Below, one piece after another: positions 1-8,280 of a stretch of 64,000 nucleotides of DNA. Numbering within the stretch: the stretch's first letter is position 1; each line of letters opens with the position of its first letter. Position numbers and translations under genes: made by a program. The stretch is from Photobacterium aquimaris (GTDB taxonomy: Bacteria > Pseudomonadota > Gammaproteobacteria > Enterobacterales > Vibrionaceae), in the NCBI RefSeq assembly GCF_002954455.1, contig NZ_MSCC01000002.1, forward strand, positions 801,356 to 865,355, read 5' to 3'. Under the pieces are notes generated by a model, which saw only the letters and a list, made by a program, of their open reading frames with translations, did not search any database and had not been told where the DNA came from.

Positions 1-2
1 AT

Positions 3-431
3 TCAGAAAAACAACGTCCGCCAAGTCAAATGATCCCGTATTTCCCTCAAATTCAAGCGGCGTGTGTTGCGCCAACACTTGATATTGTTTATGGACAAAT
101 TGAGGCTATTTCTGGCATGGGATCTTGGCTTGAAAATGCTAAACAAACATTGATTGAAGGCAGTCCATTATCTGCCCATATTTGTTTCCACCAAATGCAG
201 CACTATCAACAAGTCAGTTTGGCTGACTGCTTTTTAATGGAGTTATCGCTGTCTGTTCGCTGTGGTTTGTTGGGAGAATTTAAAGAGGGTGTTAGAGCAC
301 GACTCATAGAGAAAGATAATCAGCCTAAGTGGTTATATAAAACGCTTTCGAATGTAGATACACGTCTTGTCGATTGTTTATTTACACCTTTATGGCACCA
401 GCAACAAAATCCATTAGCTGATTTAGTCTAA
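3..431 (+). CDS. 3-hydroxyisobutyryl-CoA hydrolase / enoyl-CoA hydratase family, C-terminal fragment
   Basis: The reading frame is open to the left edge, so only the C-terminal ~142 residues are present and the ATG at 30 is internal. The end of the protein shows a C-terminal helical region with a GVRARLIEKD..PKW motif, which is typical of the ECH_2 domain of 3-hydroxyisobutyryl-CoA hydrolases in valine catabolism (hydrolysis of 3-hydroxyisobutyryl-CoA in the cytosol). The oxyanion-hole motifs lie outside the window. The next gene, an SDR on the same strand ~105 bp away, could share the transcript and would suit a branched-chain or fatty acid degradation operon. Family assignment rests on this tail alone. 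Confidence 0.75.
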   Translation, partial: SEKQRPPSQMIPYFPQIQAACVAPTLDIVYGQIEAISGMGSWLENAKQTLIEGSPLSAHICFHQMQHYQQVSLADCFLMELSLSVRCGLLGEFKEGVRARLIEKDNQPKWLYKTLSNVDTRLVDCLFTPLWHQQQNPLADLV

Positions 432-536
432 TTACAATCAGAATTAAACGGTGTTGTGTTTTCTCTGTTTTTGTCGTTATTAATGTTAATCAGTGTCTTT
501 AGAATATTTTATAAACAGGTTTAGGAGCAAATTAAC

Positions 537-1295
537 GTGAACATTGAGAATAGTGTTGTTGTCATTACAGGAGCCGGTCAAGGGCTAGGCCAAATGATGG
601 CTGTAACGCTTGCGCAGATGGGAGCACAACTTGCTTTAATTGATGTGAATACGGCAGGGTTACGGAAAACACAAGATCAATGCCATATGCTAAATAGCAT
701 GGCACGTATTTATGAGGCTGATGTCACTAATGAAGCAGAAATTGAACAAGCTTTTTTGAATATTATTGAGGATTTTGAGCATATTGATACGCTAATTAAT
801 AATGCAGGGATCCTTGATGATGGTTTGCTAGTGCAAAAAAGCCAACCAGGCATCAGTAAAATGTCTTTAGAGCAGTTTCAAACAGTTATGGATGTTAATG
901 TAACAGGTACATTCTTATGCGGTAGAGAAGCAGCTAAGTGGATGATTGAGAATGAAACCAAAGGCGTTATTATTAATATTTCAAGTACTGCTCGTGCCGG
1001 AAATATCGGTCAAACAAACTATGCAGCATCTAAAGCTGCTGTAACTACTATGGCGGTTGGCTGGGCAAGAGAATTAGGCCAATACGGTATTCGTGTAGCC
1101 GCTATTGCACCTGGTCTTATTGATACGCCAATGGCAATGCAAATTAATGATGACAAGCTTGAGAAAATGTTATCTATGGTGCCATTAGCACGTTTGGGCG
1201 AGCCAACCGAAATTGCCCATTCGGTGAGATATATTATTGAAAATGATTATTTCACCGGCAGGGTACTTGAAATTGATGGTGGGTTACGGTTGTAA
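537..1295 (+). CDS. SDR family oxidoreductase (FabG-like)
   Basis: A 252-residue short-chain dehydrogenase of classical length. The N-terminal cofactor motif TGAGQGLG is at residues ~11-18, NNAG at ~87-90, and the catalytic Ser-Tyr-Lys set is seen as ISS...NYAASK around 147-165. The C-terminal FTGRVLEIDGG signature is typical of 3-oxoacyl-ACP reductase-like SDRs. The GTG start at 537 is preceded by AGGAGC. It lies after an acyl-CoA hydrolase fragment, so a role in acyl-CoA or hydroxyacid metabolism is likely, but the substrate cannot be read. Its stop codon abuts the stop of a small convergent gene. Confidence 0.88.
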   Translation: MNIENSVVVITGAGQGLGQMMAVTLAQMGAQLALIDVNTAGLRKTQDQCHMLNSMARIYEADVTNEAEIEQAFLNIIEDFEHIDTLINNAGILDDGLLVQKSQPGISKMSLEQFQTVMDVNVTGTFLCGREAAKWMIENETKGVIINISSTARAGNIGQTNYAASKAAVTTMAVGWARELGQYGIRVAAIAPGLIDTPMAMQINDDKLEKMLSMVPLARLGEPTEIAHSVRYIIENDYFTGRVLEIDGGLRL

Positions 1296-1403
1296 TCAAG
1301 CGTGGTTATATAATGCAATTAATGCTAAAACGCCACCAACGGCAAACATGAGCATTGATAAGCCAAACGCGAATTTTGCCATATACGGCATTAATTTTTC
1401 CAT
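1296..1403 (-). CDS. small hydrophobic membrane protein (35 aa)
   Basis: A 35-codon frame reading leftward from ATG at 1403 to TGA at 1296, ending directly beside the stop codon of the convergent SDR gene. The peptide starts MEKLMPYMAKFAFGLSML and continues as one strongly hydrophobic segment ending LYNHA, which suits a single-pass inner-membrane protein. Hydrophobicity, charged N-terminus and lack of overlap with the SDR support coding. The ribosome site is weak (GGAC near the expected position) and I cannot name a family. An in-frame TTG four codons upstream is an alternative start. Confidence 0.5.
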   Translation of the reverse strand: MEKLMPYMAKFAFGLSMLMFAVGGVLALIALYNHA

Positions 1404-1438
1404 TGGTAAGTCCAAGTAGCAATTAAAGAATAGATTTT

Positions 1439-1475
1439 ACCTCAACATTAGCGCTAATGTTGAGGTTTTCTGTTT
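1439..1475 (+). terminator. rho-independent terminator after the SDR gene
   Basis: A near-perfect 28-bp palindrome at 1439-1466 (14-bp arms built on ACCTCAACATTAGC) followed by TTTCTG and nine T. The T-run is on the right only, so it stops rightward transcription. Confidence 0.8.
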
Positions 1476-1485
1476 TTTTTTACAT

Positions 1486-1515
1486 AAAAAAAGATCGCCA
1501 TTAGACGATCTTTTT
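1486..1515 (-). terminator. terminator of yibL
   Basis: Stem AAAAAGATCG / CGATCTTTTT with an 8-nt loop. Read leftward it ends in a run of T, 50 bp past the yibL stop. The symmetric A/T ends could also work rightward. Confidence 0.75.
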
Positions 1516-1564
1516 ATGCCGATTCGGCCATTATTGTTTAGTCAATAATGTGACTAAGCAATAA

Positions 1565-1921
1565 TTAGAATGCTTTTGGTGCGTAGCCCGTAACAGCTTT
1601 AATGCCCATGCTACGGCCTAATGCCGTCATTGGGTGAACAACGACAAGGTCTTTTACTGATTTTTTCAGTTTACCCATATCTGCTTGTTCTGCTTTAGTT
1701 AACACGCGATTGAAAGCAAGAGATTTAACATCTTTACTTTTGCCACTCACTTCTGATGACTTACGGTGTTTAACGTTTTGCGCTTTTTTGTTTAGGCTAA
1801 GAAGCTCATCTTTAAACTGCTTGATGATAACTTTATCATCACGTTGAATAGCAGCAGCAAGTTTACGCTGGCACTTGTCCATACGGTTGTTAAGATTTTG
1901 AAGCTCTTGGTTTAAATTCAT
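1565..1921 (-). CDS. yibL: YibL family ribosome-associated protein
   Basis: A 118-residue protein with a charged, probably coiled-coil N-terminal half (residues ~1-50) and a basic C-terminal half. The block AEQADMGKLKKSV.DLVVVHPMTALGR at ~74-99, followed by a G-F/Y-type tail ending KAF, is the hallmark of YibL (DUF2810), which co-fractionates with ribosomes in E. coli and has no settled function. I chose ATG 1921 rather than the longer frame to 2038 because AAAGG lies ~9 bases upstream and the extra residues are not YibL-like. Monocistronic, with its own terminator. Confidence 0.93.
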   Translation of the reverse strand: MNLNQELQNLNNRMDKCQRKLAAAIQRDDKVIIKQFKDELLSLNKKAQNVKHRKSSEVSGKSKDVKSLAFNRVLTKAEQADMGKLKKSVKDLVVVHPMTALGRSMGIKAVTGYAPKAF

Positions 1922-2074
1922 GTCATTACCTTTGTATTTACACTCGCAATACACTAAATCGTAGTGTTTACGATGAATAGGTATTGAGTTGCCGCTAGTA
2001 TACATTATATTTTTGCTAACTGGATCGCTATCCAGCAACTATTTTTGTTATAAATTACATTTTTATGGACATAT

Positions 2075-2419
2075 ATGCCACATTCACTATTTAAATATAT
2101 AGCGGCTATCGAACACCATCAACAAAGTGGTAACACTGGTACAACTATTCATTGCTATTCGACAGTTGATTGTTCCTATTCTGATGACAATCTTGATGTT
2201 ATTCGAAAGCAAACAGACTATGACTTTACTGATGGTGTGACAATTAGGTATGTCATTGAATATGATGATGTAACTATCGATGACAATGTTTGTCCGGAAT
2301 GTTGGATCAATTACCACGTTATTACTGATCCTGTTGAAGCAATCACATTATCTAAAAAATCATTTTATAATCGCTGCCAGCAACAGTTTTGGTTAAAGAT
2401 GATGAAGGCTGGTAGATGA
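2075..2419 (+). CDS. hypothetical protein (114 aa)
   Basis: Not recognised. The frame encodes an acidic, aromatic-rich soluble protein with a CPEC motif near residue 75, a possible half metal site, and no signal peptide or membrane segment. It diverges from yibL with a 153-bp shared upstream region. No clear Shine-Dalgarno precedes the ATG. The amino-acid composition looks more natural than that of the overlapping antisense frame (2087-2317), which is why this strand was chosen. Confidence 0.4.
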   Translation: MPHSLFKYIAAIEHHQQSGNTGTTIHCYSTVDCSYSDDNLDVIRKQTDYDFTDGVTIRYVIEYDDVTIDDNVCPECWINYHVITDPVEAITLSKKSFYNRCQQQFWLKMMKAGR

Positions 2420-2766
2420 AAACTATCATGATTAATTAGTAATGGTCATTAATTCTATAATAACCCAACAGCGTGTTTAGTATGGATAAACTAAGTCTGC
2501 TGGCAAGATTATATTATTGAAAATATAGTTAATATATTTTGATTTCTGAGTGCTGATTAGGTACAAGTAAATAATCTTTTATAAAAAAATAGCCAATTTG
2601 CTGCCAACATAATTAACAGTTGGTTGAATGTTGTTATCGTTTTAACCTAAGGATGTAGCGGTTGTCGGTGTTATTTAGCAACTGTTAAGCAGTATTTGTC
2701 ATAGTCGGCGGGATATCAATAAAGGCTTTGCTTACCGTCTACTACAACACATGGAAGTGATTATTA
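2420..2766. other. 347-bp gap, no gene seen
   Basis: AT-rich spacer before the MetF-like gene. I see no ORF with a ribosome site, no clear hairpin with a T-run and no recognisable riboswitch core. It presumably carries the promoter and 5' leader of the downstream gene. Confidence 0.5.
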
Positions 2767-3780
2767 ATGGTAAATTTAGATCAAACGACACAAGCAGAAT
2801 CAGAACTACGGGTACGCTATAACGATATTACCCGTGGCGTGTATTTTATTGGAACAACACCACCTAAGACGAGTACTCCTTTAGAGGAAGTCGAGGGCAT
2901 TGCAGATCGTCTAGTGAATCGTATTAAAGATCTTGCGATTGATGGCCTGATTGTTTACGACATTCAGGATGAAGTTTCGCGTACTCAAAAACCACGCCCA
3001 TTCCCATTTAAATCAACGCATGATCCACGTTATTACTCATCATTATTAAATAAGAAAACAGGCCGACCTGTTATTACTTATAAAAGTGTTGTTCAATCAG
3101 AAACCGATGCATTTGATGAGTGGTTAAATGAAGCTTGGCATGAGTACCAAGTGCGTGACATTGTGCTGGTGGGCAGTCCATCGGCCAAAAATGAGGTATC
3201 GTTACCCTTATCTGCTGCTTATCAAACGTTGGCTGAAAATAATAATAACTTTTTTACTGGCGGCATAATGATTGCAGAACGCCATGCTAAAAAAGGTAAT
3301 GAACATGCCCGTTTAATAGAAAAATATCAGCAAGGCTGTAATTTCTTTATTTCTCAAGCGATTTACGATACTCAAGCAACTATTGATATTCTGACGCGTT
3401 ATGCGATTGAATGTAAACAAGATGGTATCAAACCACAGCGTATTTTATTGACGTTTTCGCCATGTGGCAGTGCAAAGACACTAGAGTTTATTGAGTGGCT
3501 TGGTGTGAGCGTGCCAGAAGCAACCAGTTTGCGTATTCTTAATGCATCGAACCCATTACATGAATCAATTAAAATGTGCTGTAATAGTCTTAATCAGATT
3601 TTAGATGCAGTGGTTGAATATGATCTTCCGTTAGGATTAAACATTGAAAGTTTGACTAACCGTAAAGAAGAAATAGATGGTTCAATTTTACTGTATAAGT
3701 TGTTACGTGCTTCGATGGACAGTCATCTAGCTAAGCATGAATTTCGTACTTTACAGCGCAATAAACTGACTTCTGTATAA
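2767..3780 (+). CDS. methylenetetrahydrofolate reductase (MetF)-like protein
   Basis: A 337-residue soluble protein with a TIM-barrel pattern like the MTHFR family. The block VYFIGTTPPK sits where MetF has its N-terminal strand, followed by DGLIVYDIQDE, then VLVGSPS and ARLIEKYQQGCNFFISQAIYD, which matches the family's 'G..FfitQ..fD' FAD-binding region. MetF reduces 5,10-methylene-THF to 5-methyl-THF for methionine synthesis. The usual FEFFPP motif with its catalytic Glu is not conserved (Thr-Thr-Pro-Pro here), so this may be a paralogue with another substrate. GGAAG precedes the ATG by 8 bases. Monocistronic. Confidence 0.68.
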   Translation: MVNLDQTTQAESELRVRYNDITRGVYFIGTTPPKTSTPLEEVEGIADRLVNRIKDLAIDGLIVYDIQDEVSRTQKPRPFPFKSTHDPRYYSSLLNKKTGRPVITYKSVVQSETDAFDEWLNEAWHEYQVRDIVLVGSPSAKNEVSLPLSAAYQTLAENNNNFFTGGIMIAERHAKKGNEHARLIEKYQQGCNFFISQAIYDTQATIDILTRYAIECKQDGIKPQRILLTFSPCGSAKTLEFIEWLGVSVPEATSLRILNASNPLHESIKMCCNSLNQILDAVVEYDLPLGLNIESLTNRKEEIDGSILLYKLLRASMDSHLAKHEFRTLQRNKLTSV

Positions 3781-3799
3781 TTAACAAGCTAAAATTAAC

Positions 3800-3830
3800 C
3801 AGCCGCTGCAAGTGGTATTTGCAGCGGCTG
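3800..3830. terminator. convergent terminator between MetF-like and DASS genes
   Basis: A 12-bp stem CAGCCGCTGCAA / TTGCAGCGGCTG with a 7-nt loop, followed by ATTTGATTTATT on the right. It lies 20 bp past the MetF-like stop and probably serves both convergent genes. Confidence 0.8.
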
Positions 3831-3858
3831 ATTTGATTTATTGAAGTATTCTATATAA

Positions 3859-5334
3859 TTACATTAAGCCTAAAATAGACCACCAAATAATTCCTGTGGT
3901 CATAAAGATAATTGCGCCACCACCAGAGATAATCAAACCAATTGACATCCATTGTTTATCATTATGATATTGGTAACCCATTAATAATGGATTACGCGCA
4001 TGGCTATAGGTGGTGAGGTTACAGCCTATGTTGGTAATACCCGCAACCGCTAAAATTGAAATAAGTGGATTAACTCCTAACGCGATTAATGAGCCAATGA
4101 TTACTGGCCCCAGTGCAACAACCTTGGCGGTACCTGACGCAAAAAAGTAGGCAGTGATCAGATAGAAAATCATCATAACAATTAAAATAACAGTTGGACT
4201 TGCATGGCCCATATGTTGGCTGATTAAATCTGATACACCATGGCCGACCCATGTAGTGAAGCCGAGAGTCTTCAGTTGACTCGCCATTCCCATCAATACG
4301 GCAAACCAAATCAGTGTATCCCAAGCCCCTTTTTCTGATTTAACATCATCCCAGGTTAATACTCCTAATATCAACAGGGCTGACAAGCCAATAAATGCCG
4401 CAGTGGTTGCATGTAAATGGAGCGATTGTCCGCCAACCCACATTATAATTAATCCAATAAAGACTGCGATTAGCTTCCATTCTGCAACACTGACAGGACC
4501 TAAAAGCATTAAAGCCTGTTTTGCATAAGTTGGTGCTTGTGGCGTATGTTTAGTGTCTGGATTGATAAACTTAAACAGAATAAAAGGGATGGTTAATAGT
4601 AAAATGACAGCAGGCATTAGCAAATAAAGCGCCCAGTGACTGAATGTTATATTAATATCAGCAACCGAAGCGGCAATCCCGACTAAAGCAAGGTTACCAG
4701 CAAAGCCTGTTTGAAAACCTACAGCTGAAGCATCGTTCATTGCACTTACCGAAGAAATAAGGTATTGACCCAACTTACGATCATCTTTATTAATGACTTT
4801 CGCGAGTGAATCGGCAATAGGGGAGATAATTGCTGAACGAGCAGTGTTACTGGGGGTTGCTGGAGCGATAAGAAAATCAGCAATGCCCAAACAATAAGCA
4901 ATGCGTAATGATGACTGACCAAACCAACTCAATAGAATGAGAGCGATTCGTTTGCCTAATCCTGTTTTAGCAAAGGCACGTGCAATCATAAATGCAATCA
5001 CAATGAGCCAAATCAGAACGTTATTAAAATTACTGGTCGCAGCCATGATAGCGGCTTTAGCGGATGTTTCGCCACCTGCATGGAGTAATGCATAGGCAGA
5101 AACACCGATAACGGCAACCGCACCTGTGGGCAATACATTAGTTACAATAGCGACAATCGTTGCAATAAAAATAATCGCAGTATGAAATGCAGCAATATTT
5201 AATTCTATAGGTATGGTGATATAACGCCAACAAAGCGCACTCAGCAATATAATAAAGATTGTAGGAATAACTTTGATAGCAAACAGGGGGGCTTTGGCAG
5301 ATGAAACTGTTTTATTAGGGGATATAGCGCTCAT
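3859..5334 (-). CDS. DASS (SLC13/CitT-type) anion symporter or antiporter
   Basis: A 491-residue polytopic inner-membrane protein with roughly 12-14 hydrophobic segments, the usual length for divalent anion:Na+ symporters. The DASS signature is seen as LIAPATPSNTARS near residues 154-166, the first Ser-Asn-Thr substrate/Na+ loop, and the second half carries the pseudo-repeat GITNIGCNLTTYSHARNPLLMG. It closely resembles the bacterial CitT/TtdT/YbhI branch, which moves di- or tricarboxylates such as succinate, tartrate or citrate. The substrate cannot be fixed from sequence. It follows pflB on the same strand but a terminator separates them, so it probably has its own promoter at ~5340-5465. 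Confidence 0.88.
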   Translation of the reverse strand: MSAISPNKTVSSAKAPLFAIKVIPTIFIILLSALCWRYITIPIELNIAAFHTAIIFIATIVAIVTNVLPTGAVAVIGVSAYALLHAGGETSAKAAIMAATSNFNNVLIWLIVIAFMIARAFAKTGLGKRIALILLSWFGQSSLRIAYCLGIADFLIAPATPSNTARSAIISPIADSLAKVINKDDRKLGQYLISSVSAMNDASAVGFQTGFAGNLALVGIAASVADINITFSHWALYLLMPAVILLLTIPFILFKFINPDTKHTPQAPTYAKQALMLLGPVSVAEWKLIAVFIGLIIMWVGGQSLHLHATTAAFIGLSALLILGVLTWDDVKSEKGAWDTLIWFAVLMGMASQLKTLGFTTWVGHGVSDLISQHMGHASPTVILIVMMIFYLITAYFFASGTAKVVALGPVIIGSLIALGVNPLISILAVAGITNIGCNLTTYSHARNPLLMGYQYHNDKQWMSIGLIISGGGAIIFMTTGIIWWSILGLM

Positions 5335-5465
5335 TGGGTTCTTAGTAAGGTTTTATATGTCTTTATGGTATATAAAATTCAAATAATTCTCACTGTAAAA
5401 TTATTTGAATTTTATATTAATCAGTGAATGTCTATCCCATATCAAAAATAGTGTGTTTTATGATA

Positions 5466-5518
5466 AAAAAACGCCACTTAAATACTTTCAAAGAGAAAGA
5501 GACAGATTAAGTGGCGTT
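5466..5518 (-). terminator. terminator of pflB
   Basis: 12-bp stem AACGCCACTTAA / TTAAGTGGCGTT with a 25-nt loop that can form an inner CTTTC/GAAAG pairing. Read leftward, a T-run (TTTTTT) follows. It lies 84 bp past the pflB stop and insulates the DASS gene. Confidence 0.85.
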
Positions 5519-5601
5519 GAAAGCACAAACAAAATTAGGTAGTCATGCCATTTTGTTTGGTTGTTATTGTTTGCTGGTAGTTAGCGTTCTTATTATCGTC
5601 T

Positions 5602-7899
5602 TTATATCTTGCTAGTAAATGTACGTGTAATTACATCTTGTTGCTGTTCACGAGTCAGTGAGTTAAAGCGCACTGCGTAACCAGAAACACGAATGGTTAG
5701 CTGTGGGTATTTCTCTGGGTGTTCAACAGCATCCAATAATGTGTCACGATTTAATACGTTCACGTTTAGGTGCTGGCCACCTTCAATACCGTCTGCTGCA
5801 CCTGCTGCTTCGTGGTGGAAGTAACCATCCATTAATGCCGCAAGGTTTTGCTTTTGTGTATTTTCATCTTTACCTAATGCATTTGGAACAATAGAGAAAG
5901 TATAAGAAATACCGTCTTTCGCATAAGCAAATGGTAGTTTTGATACTGATGTTAGTGATGCAACCGCCCCGTTTTCATCACGACCGTGCATTGGGTTAGC
6001 ACCTGGACCAAATGGCATACCAGCACGACGGCCATCTGGTGTATTACCGGTCTTTTTACCATATACAACGTTTGATGTTATTGTCAAAATTGACTGGGTT
6101 GGAATCGCTTCACGGTACATGTGCATAGTTTGAATCTTCTTCATGAAGCGTTCAACTAGATCACAAGCAATGTCATCTACACGTGCATCATTGTTACCAA
6201 ATTTAGGGTAATCACCTTCGATGTTGAAGTCGATAGCAACGCCATTTTCATCACGAATCGGTGTTACTTTAGCAAACTTGATGGCTGCTAATGAGTCAGC
6301 GACAACAGAAAGACCTGCAATACCACATGCCATAGTACGGCGTACATCGCGATCCATTAATGCCATAAGTGATGCTTCATAGCTGTAACGGTCATGTGAG
6401 TAGTGAATAATGTTTAGTGCTGTCACATATTGAGTCGCTAACCAATCAAGCATGGCATCATAACGAGGCATCAGGGTATCAAAATCAAGTACTGCATCAG
6501 TGATTTTTGCAACCTGAGGACCTACTTGTACTTGTGATTTCTCATCTACACCACCATTGATGGTATACAGTAGCGCTTTAGCAAGGTTGGCACGTGCACC
6601 AAAGAACTGCATGTGCTTACCAACAATTTGTGGGCTCACACAACATGCGATAGCGTAATCATCGTTGTCGAAATCTGGGCGCATTAGATCATCGTTCTCG
6701 TATTGAACAGATGATGTTTCAATTGATACTTTAGCAGCGTATTGTTTGAAAGCGATAGGCAGTTGCTCTGACCAAAGAATCGTCATGTTTGGCTCAGGCG
6801 CAGGACCCATTGTATGCAATGTATGCAAGTAGCGGAATGTGGTCTTAGTGACTAAAGTACGGCCATCAACACCCATACCTGCCATTGCTTCTGTTGCCCA
6901 GATTGGGTCACCAGAGAATAATGAATCATATTCAGGTGTACGTAGGAAACGCACCATACGCAGTTTCATAATGAAATGGTCAACCATTTCTTGCGCTTGT
7001 TGTTCGGTGATTAAACCGTTAGCAATATCACGCTCAACAAAGACATCAATAAATGTTGACGTACGACCAAGCGACATTGCAGCGCCATTTTGTGATTTAA
7101 CCGCAGCAAGGTAACCAAAGTAGGTAAACTGAATCGCTTGTTGTGCTGTTTTAGCTGGCATAGACATATCAATGCCGTATGCAAGACCCATTGTGCGAAT
7201 GTCTTCTAGTGCTTGAACTTGATCAGCAAGTTCTTCACGTAGGCGCATGGTTTTTTCTAAATCTTGGCCTTGCTCAAGGAAAGATTGCGTCGAATTATAT
7301 TGCTCTAATTTATCCGCTTTAAGGAAATCAATACCGTATAGTGCTAAACGACGGTAATCACCAATAATACGGCCACGACCATACGCATCAGGTAAACCTG
7401 TGATAATACCTGAACGACGACAAGCTAAAATTTCTTTAGTGTATAAGTCAAAACATGCTTTGTTATGTGTTTTACGGTAATCAGTAAAGATTTTTTCAAC
7501 CATTGGGTCTAATTCGCGACCGTAAACTTCACATGAGTTTTTCACCATGCGAATACCGCCATTGGCGATAATTGCACGTTTTAGTGGCTTATCAGTTTGT
7601 AGACCAACAATTTTTTCAAGATCTTGGTTGATATAGCCTGCACCATGAGAGGTAACAGTTGAAGGCAAGTCTGTGTCAAAGTCAACCGGAGCGTGAGTGC
7701 TGCTCTCTTGCTTGATGCCTTCCATTACATCATTCCATAATGATGTTGTTGCATCTGTTACATCGGCTAAGAAAGACTCATCGCCTTCGTATGGGGTGTA
7801 GTTAGTTTGAATGAAATCACGCGTATTAACGCTAGTCTGCCATTCACCTTTACTAAAACCACGCCATGCTTCAAGCATATCAGTTGTTGGGATTGTCAT
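5602..7899 (-). CDS. pflB: formate C-acetyltransferase (pyruvate formate-lyase)
   Basis: A 765-residue glycyl-radical enzyme, close to the 760 of E. coli PflB. It converts pyruvate and CoA to acetyl-CoA and formate during anaerobic growth in the cytosol. The active-site pair Cys419-Cys420 is in [12 protein letters not shown] and the glycyl-radical site is RVSGYA near the C-terminus (Gly ~740). AGAGGTAAG precedes the ATG. The gene stands alone: neither the activase pflA nor the formate channel focA is adjacent, and the downstream DASS gene is insulated by a terminator. FNR/ArcA control is expected for the family, but I found no clean FNR palindrome upstream. Confidence 0.98.
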   Translation of the reverse strand: MTIPTTDMLEAWRGFSKGEWQTSVNTRDFIQTNYTPYEGDESFLADVTDATTSLWNDVMEGIKQESSTHAPVDFDTDLPSTVTSHGAGYINQDLEKIVGLQTDKPLKRAIIANGGIRMVKNSCEVYGRELDPMVEKIFTDYRKTHNKACFDLYTKEILACRRSGIITGLPDAYGRGRIIGDYRRLALYGIDFLKADKLEQYNSTQSFLEQGQDLEKTMRLREELADQVQALEDIRTMGLAYGIDMSMPAKTAQQAIQFTYFGYLAAVKSQNGAAMSLGRTSTFIDVFVERDIANGLITEQQAQEMVDHFIMKLRMVRFLRTPEYDSLFSGDPIWATEAMAGMGVDGRTLVTKTTFRYLHTLHTMGPAPEPNMTILWSEQLPIAFKQYAAKVSIETSSVQYENDDLMRPDFDNDDYAIACCVSPQIVGKHMQFFGARANLAKALLYTINGGVDEKSQVQVGPQVAKITDAVLDFDTLMPRYDAMLDWLATQYVTALNIIHYSHDRYSYEASLMALMDRDVRRTMACGIAGLSVVADSLAAIKFAKVTPIRDENGVAIDFNIEGDYPKFGNNDARVDDIACDLVERFMKKIQTMHMYREAIPTQSILTITSNVVYGKKTGNTPDGRRAGMPFGPGANPMHGRDENGAVASLTSVSKLPFAYAKDGISYTFSIVPNALGKDENTQKQNLAALMDGYFHHEAAGAADGIEGGQHLNVNVLNRDTLLDAVEHPEKYPQLTIRVSGYAVRFNSLTREQQQDVITRTFTSKI

Positions 7900-8280
7900 A
7901 ATACTTACCTCTAACTAAAAATTTGAATGCAGTGATCAGCAGTTATAACTGATCGCTATATGATTGATTACGGTTCATTCAACCTTGTAAGTGTTGAATC
8001 GAGGTGCTGATTATTACTTTATATATTAATAAGCTGGCTTTTTTTATTGCTGCAAAATCAAACCTAACTGAGGCGTAATATGCTGCCTATTTGCCTGAGT
8101 TCATAATATGACTAATATCTGTATGAGTAAAATGAATGCTTTTCATTTTTCTAATGCGTAATATGCATATGTTGGCAATATCGCCTGTTTGTTGATGGAG
8201 TGTTATAAAATAAGAGGGGTTTATAATTATAACAAGTTGATGTAGCGATACGTTTTTATGACAGCAAGTAAGGAGGGCAC
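7900..8280. other. divergent promoter region of pflB and the phospholipase D gene (381 bp)
   Basis: AT-rich region carrying the start signals of both divergent genes. It holds a 12-bp palindrome CAGTTATAACTG at 7940-7951, flanked by GATCAG/CTGATC, ~40 bp upstream of pflB, and a small inverted repeat AAAATGAA-N4-TTCATTTT at 8130-8149. Either may bind a regulator. Neither matches FNR, ArcA, CRP or Fur consensus well enough to name. No ORF was seen. Confidence 0.4.

Noticed and set aside
2087..2317. 76-codon minus-strand frame
   Set aside because: Antisense to the hypothetical gene at 2075-2419, with an Ile/Asn-rich composition and no ribosome site.
2420..2766. Cobalamin or SAM riboswitch before the MetF-like gene
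   Set aside because: The long leader made this attractive, but no conserved B12-box or SAM-aptamer core could be found by eye.
8130..8149. Fur box (AAAATGAA-N4-TTCATTTT)
   Set aside because: Symmetric, but the spacing between ATGA and TCAT is wider than in the Fur consensus, and the flanking genes are not iron genes.
7900..8280. FNR or ArcA site upstream of pflB
   Set aside because: Several TTGAT and ATCAA half-sites exist but none is paired at the 4-bp spacing of FNR (for example TTGCT...ATCAA is one base too long), so no site is called.
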